64,000 bases of DNA from Bin75 sp965212135 (GCA_965212135.1 OZ243044.1:1674001-1738000); one strand, 5' to 3'. Positions 16,285-26,527 are shown, counted from the stretch's first letter. The notes: generated by a model from the letters alone, not told the origin. A program made the numbers and translations.

Positions 16285-19200
16285 ATGACCCGCTTGACCA
16301 AGAAGGCAATCCACACCCTCGCCCTGCTGGCCTTGTTTGGGCCGGCGTTGGCGGTTTTTCCGGCGGCGGAGGCGCAGGCGCAGGGGGCGCTCGTCGGAGG
16401 GGGCGATATTCGTGAGGACGTGACGTTCGGTGCGGATGACGAGCGCCTCACGGGGCAGGCGACGCTGACGACCGGCGGCGCGTCGTTCATCTCCCAGAGT
16501 TTTCGACGCCGTCAAACCATCGACAGGACTGCGACTTTCCAGCTTGGATCAGGCGCGGATTACGGCGGGTTCGGCATCAACGCAAGTGGCCGGTGGCAGT
16601 TTGAACTCAATCCGAGGGGTGCTGCGCGCCGGGCCGTCAAGGAGTTGAACACCGGGGAGGTCGGGGCGCTGACCTACCTTGTACGAATCCGGCAGAGCAA
16701 CAACCTCGTGATAGATGCCCGAGTGCGCGTCACCGTTCGGGGGGTCACAGAGCCGGTGACCGGCCTCCGCAGGTTCTCGTTCGGCGAGGACGACAACGAC
16801 GACGGTTCCAACAGTCAGGTCTCCGGCAAGCTGGATTGGGAGTTTGGCGGCGTCATACAGAACGGCGGCCGGGACGTGGATGACAACAACCCGGCGGGAC
16901 CGGGCATCTGGACCCCGGCCAACATGAACGGCACCTACGGCCGCTTCATCATGGACACCTCGCGCGGCAACTGGCGCTACATCTTCTTCACCAACCGGGG
17001 CGCCGTGCAGGGACTGCAAGTGGGCGCCGGGGCGGAGGACCGCTTCGCCATCGCCCCTTACGCCGACAACTACGAAACCGTTAATTTTGTCTTCACCATC
17101 AACGGCCGCAACGACAACCCGGTGGTGACCGTGGCGCGGGCCGATCAGTCCATGGTGCGGCCCGGCGAAGTGGTGCAGTTGACCGGCGAAGCCACCGACC
17201 GGGATTCCACCGAGCAGGACACGCTGGCCTACGCCTGGACGGTGATGCCGGCGGTGGGCACGTTCGCCGACAACACCGACCCGAACACCACCTGGACCGC
17301 GCCGGCCACCATCCACGAAGAGGACTACGTCCTGACCCTGCGGGTGCGCGACGTGAGCGGCGGCTCCACCATCCGCAGGGTGCGGGTGAACGGCAACTCG
17401 GCGCCGCAGTTCAGCACGCGCTACACGCCGCCCGCCTACACCTTCAGGGCCAGCCTCAACGTCAACCGCAACACCGCCGCGCTGCCGGCGGCGCGCTTCG
17501 GGGACGCCCCGCTCCAATACCGCCTTACCCCGGCGCTGCCGCCGGGGCTGTCGCTGGACGGCAACCGCGCTATCTCCGGCACGCCGCTGCGGTCGCTCAA
17601 CGCGCGCACCTACACCTGGACGGTGACCGACGCCAACGGCGATAGCGACACCATGGACTTCACCATCACCGTCATTACCGCCGGCATGCCCGACCCGGCG
17701 CCCGGGTTCAACTACCTTGACGACCCGGACAGCGATTTTTACGGGCAAGTCAGCGAGGTGGCCGGCGACCGCGTGACGGAAGGGCGGGTGAGTTTTCGCA
17801 GCGCCAACGGCGCGGGGATTGGCCAGGCCGTTGCGGACGAAATGGTCAGCGGCCAGTACGGCACGCTGACCATCACCGACCCCCAGGGAGACGTCCCGCG
17901 CTGGTCCTACCGGGTTGACCACACCAACGCGGACGTGCTGAATCTGCCGGCGGGCGTGCGGCTGCGGGAGACGCTCACGCCCGCGTGCCAGCCTTCGCCC
18001 CGTAGCGGCGACCCGGATCTGTGCTACACCATCAACATTGACATCATCGGCGTCAACCAGCCGCCGGGCAACGTACAGGCGCACATTTTTAACGGGCAAA
18101 GCGGCATGTTCGAGAAGTCCATTTCCTGGCCGCAAAACTCGCTCCTGCAACTGCGCGGCACCGCCGCCGACCGGGACACCGGGGAGACCGACACCCTGGT
18201 CTACGCCTGGAGCGTGCGCCCGACCACCATGGGGGGCAGTTTCGCCGACCGCAACGACCCGAACACCACCTATACCGTGGGCACGCGCGGGCCGGGCGCG
18301 ACCTACGTCCTGACCCTGCTGGTGCGCGACCAGAGCGGCGGCGGCGGCACGGACACGGTTACCGTGACCGGCACCGCCGACACGGGCGATTTAACCGGCA
18401 ACCTCGCCGCGGCCATTGATCTTGCTGATGCGACTATGGCCACCGGCACCCTCAGTCATCCGCTGGACCCAGCGAGACATACCACCACGCCTGGGACATT
18501 CGGCACCCTCGCGCGCGCAGGCGGACCCGGCTGGACCTATACGGTAGCCCCCGACAGCCTGGTGTCGGTGCCCCTGGGCGTGGAGGTGGTTGATCGGTTC
18601 CTGGTGTACCCGCAGGACGAGTCGGTGCGCAACGCGGTGCTCACCATCACCATTACCGGCGTCAACGAGCCGCCGGTGGCGGACACCCAGCGGGACGGGC
18701 TGCGCGTGGTCGCCGGGGAAACGATTTCGGTGGACGGCGGCGTCAGCCTTGACCCCGACGACGGCGAAACCGAAACCCTGACCTACGCCTGGAGCGCGGT
18801 CCCGGATACCGCCGGTTCCTTTGCAGACCGCACCGCGCGGGTGGTCCAGTGGACGGCGCCCAACCCGGTCCCGGCCGCCGGCTTTATCGCCCTGCGCCTG
18901 ACCGTAACCGACGTCCACGGCGCATCCGACAACATCATCGCGAACATTGACATTGACCCGGCAGCCCCGGCCATCATCGGCGACCTTGATAGCGGCGCGG
19001 TCACCGAAGACGACGCCACCAACACCGCCACCGGCACCTTGCAGTACATCAATCCGCCCGCGGCCGGCGGCACCGATTTCAGCGTGCCCAGCCCGACCGG
19101 GCAATACGGAACCCTCGCCATCACCGCCGCCGGCGTCTGGACCTACACCCTGAACAACGCCGACGCCGACACCGAAGCCCTGCTGCCGAACCAGATGGTG

Positions 19201-22200
19201 ACGGATACCATCGCCGTCAGTGCGGGCGCGACCGTCGCCAACGTGACCATCGCCGTTACCGGCGCCAACGACCTGCCGGTGGTGCAAATCACCGCGCCGG
19301 CTGCGGACCTGACCCGGTCATCGGGGGTCGCGGTAACGGTAACCGCCACCGCCACCGACGTGGACGATCATGAACGGCCGCTGCGCTTCCTGTGGGTCAC
19401 CGAGCCGGCCGGGCAGGGCGTCTTCCGCAACCCCAACGCGCTCACCACCACCTGGACCGCCCCCGCCGTTACCGCGCAGACGACGGTTGACGTGGTGTTC
19501 AGGGCCACGGACCAGGCCGGCGCGCGCAATGACGACCCGGGCGGCGCGCGCGCCGCCCGCACGATCACGGTCAATGCGGTTACCGTAGCCAACCCCCGCA
19601 CCATCATCGGCACCGGCCGCATCTCCGAGGACACGGATTTCGGCAACAACAACCAGCGCATTACCGGCACGTTCACCAACCCGTCCGGCATAACCAGGTA
19701 TGGACCGGACCGGGAGAACGTAATACGCCGGAACACCGTGGACGGCGGCTCAAACGATTTCGGCTTGTTCGGTTACACCAACGCCGGCGTCTGGACGTTT
19801 GAACTGGATCCGGAGAACGATGCGTTCCGGATAGTCAACGAGTTGCGCGAGGGTCAAACCCTGGCCCTGGACTATGAGATAATAGGGAACTCCGGCGGCG
19901 GAGCGCCTTCGGATCCTGTCGGCGTTGCGCGCATCGTTATACGAGGGCGCGCCGAACCCGTAACCGGCGCCCGCAGGTTCACGTTTAACGAGGATCAGAC
20001 CACCGCCGGCGGCGCCAACGTCAGGGAGAGCGGCCAGTTGAACTGGAATTTGGGCGGCTTGTTGCAGGTCGGCTTGAATCAGACCGCGGATCGCGGCAAC
20101 CCGCTAGGGACGAATGGACTCTGGACCCCGGCAACCATAACCGGCGCCTACGGCCAGTTTCAAATGGAGGATACACGCGGCAACTGGAACTACGTGTTCT
20201 TCAACGGCCGCCCGCAAACCCAGGCGCTGCAAGCCGGCGACGCGCCGGTGGACCGGTTCACCATCGCCCCGTACACCGACCTGTATCAAAACGTGGTCTT
20301 CGAGTTCACCATTCGCGGCGCCAACGACCCCCCGGTGGTGACCGAGGCGCGGGCCGACCGCGCCATCGTGCGGCCCGGCGAGGTCGTGGAGTTGAGCGGC
20401 GCCGCCACCGACGCGGACAACAACGAGCAACGCTCGCTGGCGTACACCTGGCTGGCGTCGCCGGTCGCCGGCACCTTCGCCGACCGCAACGACCCCGACA
20501 CCACCTGGACCGCGCCGGACCCCCTGGTTGAAGACTTCTACACCTTGAGCCTGCGCGTCCACGACCAGCACGGCGCCTCCGACACCATTTCGGTGCGCAT
20601 CAACGGCGACACGACGCCGCAGTTCGGGACGCGCTTCACGCCCATGGCCTATACCTTCCAGGCCAACGTGAACATCGCCCCCCACACCGCCCCGCTGCCG
20701 GCCGCCACCGGCGGAGACGGCGCGCTGACCTACTTCATCACCCCGGCTTTGCCGCCGGGCGTGACGTTTGACTCCGGGGCGCGGGAGCTGGGCGGCCGCC
20801 CGCTGGCACGCCAGGATGCCGTGCGGGACTACACCTACCGGGTGACGGACGCCAACGGCGACGCCGACACCATGCAGTTCACCATCACCATCACCATCGT
20901 GTCCGACTTCGCCGCCGCGCCGCCGCGGCCGTCGCGCTACATCGGCGGCGCGCTAAGCGGGCGGGTCCGCGACGTCTCCGGTGAGCGCGTTGCGCGCGGC
21001 GCCTTCAGCCTGCATCTGCCCAACGGCGCCGGCGGCGCCGGCGGCGGCTTCCCGGACGACGACCAGGACGGCGTATATGGAACCCTGGAGGTGCGCGGCG
21101 CAACCTGGAGCTACCAGTTGCTTCGCACGCGGGGCGCCACGGTCAACCTGCCCGGCGGCGGGCGCGCGTTTGAAACCTTCACCATCGCCGCCAACGACCG
21201 CAATTTGTATCCCGACGCCACGCTGACCATTGAAGTCACCGGCACCAACGACGCCCCGGCCGCCAGCGCGGCCTTCGCCACCGGCGTGAACGCCAACCCG
21301 CCGGCGGGTACGCCGGTCGGGGTGGTGGGCACCGGCGACGACGCCGACACCGACGACGCCTTGAGTTACACCTGGAGCGTTACGCCGACCGCGCTGGGCG
21401 GCAGTTTCAGCGACCGCACCGCCAGGGAAACCACCTATTTCGTGGGCAACCGCGGGCCGGGCAGGGCCTACACCCTGACCCTGCGCGTAACCGACACCGC
21501 CGGCGCGTCCGCCACCGACACCCTCATCGTCCGCGAGGCGGATGAAAGCGGCGGATTGTCCGGCGATTTGAGCGCGCGGGTCGGCGAGGATGACGTGCGA
21601 ATTTCCGGCAACGTGTCGCACGCCTTGGATGGCGGTTCCGCAATCGGGACCTATGGCAATTTCCGCGTAAACGATGAAAGCACTCTATGGATATATGTCC
21701 TGAGCGCCGCCGCGCAGTCGCTGGCCGAGAACCAGGAAAGAACGGACTTTTTCACCCTCACCCCGATTGACACCGACGTCGCCCCCGCAAGCCTCGCCAT
21801 CACCGTGGTCGGCGCCAACGACGCGCCGGTGGCGCGGATTGTCGCGCCGAGCGGCGCGCCTCGGGTTGCGGCGGGCGCGGTGGTTACGCTGGACGCCACC
21901 GCCACCGACACAGATACCGACGACCAACTACTCTACGAGTGGAGCGCCGTCCCCAACGTCGGAACCTTTGCAGACGTCAACGTCCTTGACGCCACCTGGA
22001 CCGCGCCGAACAACGCCCAGCCGACCGCCGTAACCCTGACCCTGCTGGTCAGCGACCGCACCGCCATGGTGTCGGGACGCCTCAGCGATACCGCGCAGGT
22101 CGTCATTGATGTAACCGGGTCAGACGACACCGCGCCGGTTTTCTCCGTGGGGGTTGCCGATCAGAACTACGCCCGCAACATCGCCGTCAGCGTAACCCTG

Positions 22201-25200
22201 CCGCCGGCCAGTGGCGGCAACGGCGCGCTGACCTACGACCTCTCCCCTGTCCCGGACGGGCTGACGTTTGACGCCGACACCCGCGTACTTTCCGGCACCC
22301 CCACGACGACCACCACCATCGGCAGCCCCGGTAACCACATCTACAGCGTCACCGATACCCCGGTTGACGCCGCCGACACCGCCGACACCGCCGAGGATAC
22401 CTTCACCATTGCCATCCTTGAGGATCCGGGGTTGCCGACGTTCACTGGGGTTGTCGTGGGCGACCTGTCTTTGGTCGTTGGCCGCGCCTTCAACCTGACC
22501 CTGCCGGCGGCTATGGGCGGCGTCTCCCCGCTCCGCTACGCCTTATTCCTCCCCCCAGGGGAGGACAATTTGCCACCCGGCCTGAGTTTTGACCCCGCCA
22601 CCCGCACCTTTTCCGGCACCCCGGAGGAGGCGCTGGAGCTGAGCAGTAGTTTTACGTATCGGGTAACAGACGCCCTTGGCCGGCAGGCCGATATTCGAGA
22701 CTTCACTATTCGAGACTTCACTGTCGTGATTGCGGCCATCGGTTTTGCCGAGACCATCCCCCACCAGACCTACGCCGTCAACGTGCCGCTCTCCAGCGGC
22801 TCGGGCGCGGGCGCGCTGCCCTACGTGCAGTTTCCGGAGGTCGCGGCGGGCGGCGGCAACCCGCCGTTCCGCTACACCATCGTCCCCGCTGTGCCGCAGG
22901 GGCTGAACCTTGACGAGTCCAACGGCAGACTGAGCGGCACGCCGACCGAGGAAATCTTCATCGCCCAGCACTTCTACCTCGTAACCGACAGCGATAACGC
23001 GACCGCGAGCCTGCCATTCACCCTCACCGTTGGAGCGCCGACGCCGTATTTCCCCGCCGAGACCCGCGCCGTCTTCGCGCAAACCTACACGGTGGGCAGC
23101 GCCATCCCCCCCCTGACCCTGCCGGTCGCCATCGGCGGCGCGCCCGGTACGCTGACTTACAGCTTGAGCCTGAACAGCGACGGCAGCGGCGGCCTGCCGG
23201 ACGGCCTGGCCTTTGACGACACCACGCGGATTTTGAGCGGCCGTTCGACCACCGGCCAGGTGCAGACCACGTACTTCTATGTCGCCACCGACGTTGACGA
23301 CAACCGCAGCCCGCCCTTGAACGTGGACATCCTCATTGAGGGGGCGGGGGCGGACAATGTGCCGGCCTTCGCCGATGGCGCGGCCATTGCCGACCAGGCG
23401 TACACCATCACCCAGGCCATCCCCACCCTGGTGCTGCCCCAGGCCACCGGCGGCGACGGCGCATTGACCTACACCCTGACTCTGGCGGCGGACGGCGGGG
23501 ACATCCCGGCCGGGCTGACCTTTGACGCCGTCAACCAGTCGCTGAGCGGCACCCCGACCGGGCTGCAAGCCGCCGCCGAATACGCCTACACCGTGACCGA
23601 CAGCGACGCCACCGACCCCGACTCCGTAACCCTGAACTTCCGGATCGCCGTGCGCGCCGTGTCGGTGATTGCCTTCAGCGACGCCACCACCGGCGGCGTG
23701 ATCGAAGGCGACCCCCTCGAAGATACCGACACCGACACGCTGGCCATCACCAACCAGGGCAGCGGCGGCACCGACTTCGTCGTCCAGACCGACCAGCCCA
23801 GCGCCTACGGCGCCTTCTCCATCACCGCCGCCGGCGTCTGGACCTACACCCTGGACAACGACAACCCCGCCATCATCGCCCTGGCGAGGGACGCCACCCT
23901 TGTCGACACCTTCACCGTCGCCGCCGCCGCCAACCCCTCCGCCACCCAGGTCATCACCATCACCATCACCGGCGCCAACGGCCCGCCGGCCATCGTCCTT
24001 GAAGTTGACGGTCAAAACAGGCCCGTTAGAGGCGGGCGGATCGCCCTGACCGTGGACGAAGGCGCGATGGTCACCCTGAACGCCGGCGGCAGCAGCGACC
24101 CGGAAGGCAGCACGCAGACCTTGGACTACGCGTGGGCGCACACCCCGCCCCAAATCGTCACCTTTGACCCGGCTGATGGCCGCGCCCCAATGGTCACTTT
24201 CATGGCCCCCGAAGAGCGCACCACCCTGAACTTCGACCTCACAGTTACGGACGACGGCACCCCACAGCGAATGGCCACCGCCGTGGTTAGCGTCCGCGTA
24301 GGCCGCAGCCAGTTTGACGCCGTGCACCGCGCCATTCTCCCCGAAGTCACCCGAGCCATGATGGACACCACCGTCAGCGCCATTGCCCGGCGGACCGAGC
24401 AAGCCGCCGCCGACCATGACGCCGCCGCCGACCATGACGCCGCCGCCGGCGCCACCTTCAGCCTGGGCGGCCAGTCCACCCTGGCGGACGTGTTGCAATC
24501 AAACGGGGAAGCCCTGACCACCGGCGCCTTCAATGTCAAATCCCTCCTGGGCCGCTCTGCCTTTGCCCTGCCGCTCAACCAAGCCGGCGGGCCGCTGGCC
24601 GGCGTCACCCTGTGGGGCAACGGCGCCTACCGCAACCTGTCCGGCAACAGCGCCACCGTGGACTGGGACGGCGACCTGTTCGGCGCCACCGTCGGCGGGG
24701 ACACGCAACTGACCGACACCCTCTTGACCGGCCTGGCCGTCTCCTGGGCCGACGGCACCTTTGATTACACCGACCGCAGTGGTACCGACCCGGCCCCCGG
24801 CACCTATCAGGCCACCCTGACCAGCCTGCACCCCTACGTCAGCACCAGCCTGCTGGACGGGCAGGTGACCCTCTGGGCCACCGGCGGCTACGGCTGGGGC
24901 GAAGTTGAGATCACCGACACCGCCGACCCCACGGCCGACGGCACCGTCACCGCCGACACCCGGCTGGCCACCGCCGCCGTGGGCGGCGCCGGCCGCCTGC
25001 TGAACCAGCCGGGCCTCCTGACCCCCGACGGCACCACCACGGTGCGGGTCAAAGCCGAAGTCCTGACTACGGCGATCAAAGCCGAGCAACAAGGCGACCG
25101 CCTGGCCGGTCTGACCACGGACGCCCGGCGGCTGCGGCTGACCCTGGAAGGCAGCCATGCTCAACCCTTACCCCGTGGCGCACACCTGACCCCCAGCGTG

Positions 25201-25749
25201 GGCGTGGGCCTGCGGCATGACGCCGGCGACGGCCGCACCGGCACCGGCGCGGAACTAAGCGGCGGCCTGCTGTACGCCCATCCCGCCCTGCGGCTGACGC
25301 TGGAAAGCCGGGGCCGGGTGTTGCTCGCCCATGGCGGCGACTACGACGACTGGAGCGTGAGCGGACGGGTGACCCTGGCGCCGGAGACGGCGGCGGGCCA
25401 GGGCCTGGCCGTCACGCTGGAACCGGCGTATCAAACCACCACCAGCGCCAGCGGGCTGGCGCAACTCTGGGAACACGGCACGGCCAACCGCCCGGCGCCC
25501 AGCGGCCCGACCACGCCGCAGGGCCTCATGGACGCCACCGTCGCCTACGGGTTGCCGGTAGGGGACCACCTGCTGACACCCTACGGCGGGATGACCCTGG
25601 GGGCGGCGGATGCGCGCACGTACCGGCTAGGCAGCCGGGTCAGCTTAGCCCACCGGCTGAATATGAGCCTGGAAGGCGCCAGGAAAGGCGCGACGGGCAC
25701 GGCCCCGGTGGATCATGGCGTGCGGGTGCAATTGGAGTGGAACTGGTAA
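16285..25749 (+). CDS. Giant autotransporter adhesin with VCBS/Ig-like repeats
   Basis: A 3154-residue surface protein. Order: signal peptide (residues 1-32, ending AEAQA); long region of VCBS-like units (pattern YGTL.I...G.WTYTLDN) and Ig/cadherin-like units (DPNTTWTAP, W.V.DVSG); five He_PIG-type Ig units at about 1950-2460 (ALTYTL...PAGLTFD...LSGTPT); one more VCBS and one PKD-like unit; a helical linker RSQFDAVHRAILPEVTRAM at about 2673; then a beta-barrel ending in LEWNW. This is the layout of a type V secreted adhesin. AGAGG precedes ATG 16285. The frame is open from ATG 16126 through the poly-C tract. The repeat region contains a 2.5-kb duplication, and the barrel is almost identical to that of the second adhesin. 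Ligand unknown. Confidence 0.88.
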   Translation: MTRLTKKAIHTLALLALFGPALAVFPAAEAQAQGALVGGGDIREDVTFGADDERLTGQATLTTGGASFISQSFRRRQTIDRTATFQLGSGADYGGFGINASGRWQFELNPRGAARRAVKELNTGEVGALTYLVRIRQSNNLVIDARVRVTVRGVTEPVTGLRRFSFGEDDNDDGSNSQVSGKLDWEFGGVIQNGGRDVDDNNPAGPGIWTPANMNGTYGRFIMDTSRGNWRYIFFTNRGAVQGLQVGAGAEDRFAIAPYADNYETVNFVFTINGRNDNPVVTVARADQSMVRPGEVVQLTGEATDRDSTEQDTLAYAWTVMPAVGTFADNTDPNTTWTAPATIHEEDYVLTLRVRDVSGGSTIRRVRVNGNSAPQFSTRYTPPAYTFRASLNVNRNTAALPAARFGDAPLQYRLTPALPPGLSLDGNRAISGTPLRSLNARTYTWTVTDANGDSDTMDFTITVITAGMPDPAPGFNYLDDPDSDFYGQVSEVAGDRVTEGRVSFRSANGAGIGQAVADEMVSGQYGTLTITDPQGDVPRWSYRVDHTNADVLNLPAGVRLRETLTPACQPSPRSGDPDLCYTINIDIIGVNQPPGNVQAHIFNGQSGMFEKSISWPQNSLLQLRGTAADRDTGETDTLVYAWSVRPTTMGGSFADRNDPNTTYTVGTRGPGATYVLTLLVRDQSGGGGTDTVTVTGTADTGDLTGNLAAAIDLADATMATGTLSHPLDPARHTTTPGTFGTLARAGGPGWTYTVAPDSLVSVPLGVEVVDRFLVYPQDESVRNAVLTITITGVNEPPVADTQRDGLRVVAGETISVDGGVSLDPDDGETETLTYAWSAVPDTAGSFADRTARVVQWTAPNPVPAAGFIALRLTVTDVHGASDNIIANIDIDPAAPAIIGDLDSGAVTEDDATNTATGTLQYINPPAAGGTDFSVPSPTGQYGTLAITAAGVWTYTLNNADADTEALLPNQMVTDTIAVSAGATVANVTIAVTGANDLPVVQITAPAADLTRSSGVAVTVTATATDVDDHERPLRFLWVTEPAGQGVFRNPNALTTTWTAPAVTAQTTVDVVFRATDQAGARNDDPGGARAARTITVNAVTVANPRTIIGTGRISEDTDFGNNNQRITGTFTNPSGITRYGPDRENVIRRNTVDGGSNDFGLFGYTNAGVWTFELDPENDAFRIVNELREGQTLALDYEIIGNSGGGAPSDPVGVARIVIRGRAEPVTGARRFTFNEDQTTAGGANVRESGQLNWNLGGLLQVGLNQTADRGNPLGTNGLWTPATITGAYGQFQMEDTRGNWNYVFFNGRPQTQALQAGDAPVDRFTIAPYTDLYQNVVFEFTIRGANDPPVVTEARADRAIVRPGEVVELSGAATDADNNEQRSLAYTWLASPVAGTFADRNDPDTTWTAPDPLVEDFYTLSLRVHDQHGASDTISVRINGDTTPQFGTRFTPMAYTFQANVNIAPHTAPLPAATGGDGALTYFITPALPPGVTFDSGARELGGRPLARQDAVRDYTYRVTDANGDADTMQFTITITIVSDFAAAPPRPSRYIGGALSGRVRDVSGERVARGAFSLHLPNGAGGAGGGFPDDDQDGVYGTLEVRGATWSYQLLRTRGATVNLPGGGRAFETFTIAANDRNLYPDATLTIEVTGTNDAPAASAAFATGVNANPPAGTPVGVVGTGDDADTDDALSYTWSVTPTALGGSFSDRTARETTYFVGNRGPGRAYTLTLRVTDTAGASATDTLIVREADESGGLSGDLSARVGEDDVRISGNVSHALDGGSAIGTYGNFRVNDESTLWIYVLSAAAQSLAENQERTDFFTLTPIDTDVAPASLAITVVGANDAPVARIVAPSGAPRVAAGAVVTLDATATDTDTDDQLLYEWSAVPNVGTFADVNVLDATWTAPNNAQPTAVTLTLLVSDRTAMVSGRLSDTAQVVIDVTGSDDTAPVFSVGVADQNYARNIAVSVTLPPASGGNGALTYDLSPVPDGLTFDADTRVLSGTPTTTTTIGSPGNHIYSVTDTPVDAADTADTAEDTFTIAILEDPGLPTFTGVVVGDLSLVVGRAFNLTLPAAMGGVSPLRYALFLPPGEDNLPPGLSFDPATRTFSGTPEEALELSSSFTYRVTDALGRQADIRDFTIRDFTVVIAAIGFAETIPHQTYAVNVPLSSGSGAGALPYVQFPEVAAGGGNPPFRYTIVPAVPQGLNLDESNGRLSGTPTEEIFIAQHFYLVTDSDNATASLPFTLTVGAPTPYFPAETRAVFAQTYTVGSAIPPLTLPVAIGGAPGTLTYSLSLNSDGSGGLPDGLAFDDTTRILSGRSTTGQVQTTYFYVATDVDDNRSPPLNVDILIEGAGADNVPAFADGAAIADQAYTITQAIPTLVLPQATGGDGALTYTLTLAADGGDIPAGLTFDAVNQSLSGTPTGLQAAAEYAYTVTDSDATDPDSVTLNFRIAVRAVSVIAFSDATTGGVIEGDPLEDTDTDTLAITNQGSGGTDFVVQTDQPSAYGAFSITAAGVWTYTLDNDNPAIIALARDATLVDTFTVAAAANPSATQVITITITGANGPPAIVLEVDGQNRPVRGGRIALTVDEGAMVTLNAGGSSDPEGSTQTLDYAWAHTPPQIVTFDPADGRAPMVTFMAPEERTTLNFDLTVTDDGTPQRMATAVVSVRVGRSQFDAVHRAILPEVTRAMMDTTVSAIARRTEQAAADHDAAADHDAAAGATFSLGGQSTLADVLQSNGEALTTGAFNVKSLLGRSAFALPLNQAGGPLAGVTLWGNGAYRNLSGNSATVDWDGDLFGATVGGDTQLTDTLLTGLAVSWADGTFDYTDRSGTDPAPGTYQATLTSLHPYVSTSLLDGQVTLWATGGYGWGEVEITDTADPTADGTVTADTRLATAAVGGAGRLLNQPGLLTPDGTTTVRVKAEVLTTAIKAEQQGDRLAGLTTDARRLRLTLEGSHAQPLPRGAHLTPSVGVGLRHDAGDGRTGTGAELSGGLLYAHPALRLTLESRGRVLLAHGGDYDDWSVSGRVTLAPETAAGQGLAVTLEPAYQTTTSASGLAQLWEHGTANRPAPSGPTTPQGLMDATVAYGLPVGDHLLTPYGGMTLGAADARTYRLGSRVSLAHRLNMSLEGARKGATGTAPVDHGVRVQLEWNW
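16399..18960 (+). repeat. Adhesin super-repeat, unit A
   Basis: This segment, starting GGDIREDVTFG, aligns along its length with unit B at 19606-22130. Shared landmarks in the same order include EPVTG.RRF.F.ED, W....NGAYG or NGTYG, RPGEVV.L.G.ATD, NDPNTTWTAP-like, P.YTF.A..N, LPPG, TDANGD.DTM.FTIT, GDRV, YGTL, T.A...P and GGSFADR. Confidence 0.75.
19606..22130 (+). repeat. Adhesin super-repeat, unit B
   Basis: Second copy of the super-repeat, starting GRISEDTDFGNNN. It has diverged clearly from unit A at protein level, so the duplication is not recent. Unit A is followed by an extra VCBS plus Ig pair (18961-19596) that is absent after unit B. Confidence 0.75.
24298..25749 (+). repeat. Shared linker and beta-barrel module, copy 1
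   Basis: The last 1452 bp of the first adhesin are nearly identical to 36920-38350 on the other strand. By eye about twenty residues differ in roughly 477. Length differences are an 18-bp tandem repeat (24412-24429 and 24430-24447, encoding DHDAAA twice) and one codon. Identity falls off sharply upstream of VGRSQFD. Confidence 0.9.
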
Positions 25750-25791
25750 GGGCGGGGTTGAAATGTCCGGCTCCGCCGGCCCAGTTAGACG

Positions 25792-25832
25792 CTGGATTCC
25801 CGCCTCCGTTCAGGCCGGGGGCAGGAATCCAG
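25792..25832 (+). repeat. Palindromic repeat after the giant adhesin
   Basis: CTGGATTCC (25792-25800) and GGAATCCAG (25824-25832) form a 9-bp inverted repeat. The same CTGGATTCCCGC / GGAATCCAG sequence occurs in the repeat family at 15909-15932 and 16148-16171, so related repeats lie on both sides of the adhesin. Confidence 0.65.
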
Positions 25833-25909
25833 TAAAACGGCGGCGGCGCTGACGGCGACGCCGTCAGCGACATGCCGGCGCTCAACGCTTCAGGGGCGTC
25901 AAGGTCGGT

Positions 25910-26482
25910 TTATCCCCTCTTTTCTTTATCCTCGACCGGAGTCTCGACCGTTTGGTCTCCACGATTTTCGTGATTGTGCCACCGGAGAGAAACGGCTTGG
26001 AGGCCGATGATGGTCTTTGCGTCGTTGATGGCGCCGTCTTTGATGAGTGCGATGGCGGCGGCAAACGGCATGTCAACGATCTCCAGGATTTCATCCGCAT
26101 CCAGGTTTTGCGTGCCGGGTGAGAGGTCCGTCCCCACAAAAATATGAATGATTTCGTTGGTAAAGCCCGGCGTCGTTAAAAAACTCAAGAGCGGCTCCAG
26201 CCGGTTCGCCTTGCGGCCGGTTTCTTCTTCAAGTTCACGCCGCGCGCAATCCCGCGGGTGTTCACCGGGGCGCAGCGTACCGGCGGGGATTTCATAGATC
26301 ACACGTCCTACGGCATGGCGATATTGCCGGACCATGACCACGGTCTGTTCATCCTGCATCGGCACGACGGCCGCGGCGCCGGGATGACTGATGATTTCCA
26401 TGTCGGCCGTCGTGCCATTCGGCAAGCGCACCGTCTCCACGGACAGATTGATGATTTTGCCTTTATAGACGGGTTTCTTCAT
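25910..26482 (-). CDS. NUDIX hydrolase, ADP-ribose pyrophosphatase type
   Basis: The 190-residue product has the Nudix box GTLRPGEHPRDCARRELEEETG-like region around residues 73-94 (core RELEEETG) and the EIPAGTL element typical of ADP-ribose pyrophosphatases. These cleave ADP-ribose to AMP and ribose 5-phosphate. The charged C-terminal tail of about 20 residues is an extension. It lies 45 bp after gcvT in the same direction and probably ends that operon. Confidence 0.9.
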   Translation of the reverse strand: MKKPVYKGKIINLSVETVRLPNGTTADMEIISHPGAAAVVPMQDEQTVVMVRQYRHAVGRVIYEIPAGTLRPGEHPRDCARRELEEETGRKANRLEPLLSFLTTPGFTNEIIHIFVGTDLSPGTQNLDADEILEIVDMPFAAAIALIKDGAINDAKTIIGLQAVSLRWHNHENRGDQTVETPVEDKEKRG

Positions 26483-26527
26483 GGCAAGCTGCCACGGTCT
26501 TGCGGTGAACGAACGGCGAGGCGGCGC

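Noticed and set aside
16549..18150. 533-codon open frame on the minus strand inside the giant adhesin
   Set aside because: It is antisense to a well-supported gene, has a very biased Arg/Gly/Val/His composition and no family features; long antisense frames are expected opposite GC-rich repeats.
22543..24498. 651-codon minus-strand open frame inside the giant adhesin
   Set aside because: Same reason: low-complexity Gly/Val/Arg translation opposite repetitive coding sequence, with no ribosome binding site or motif.
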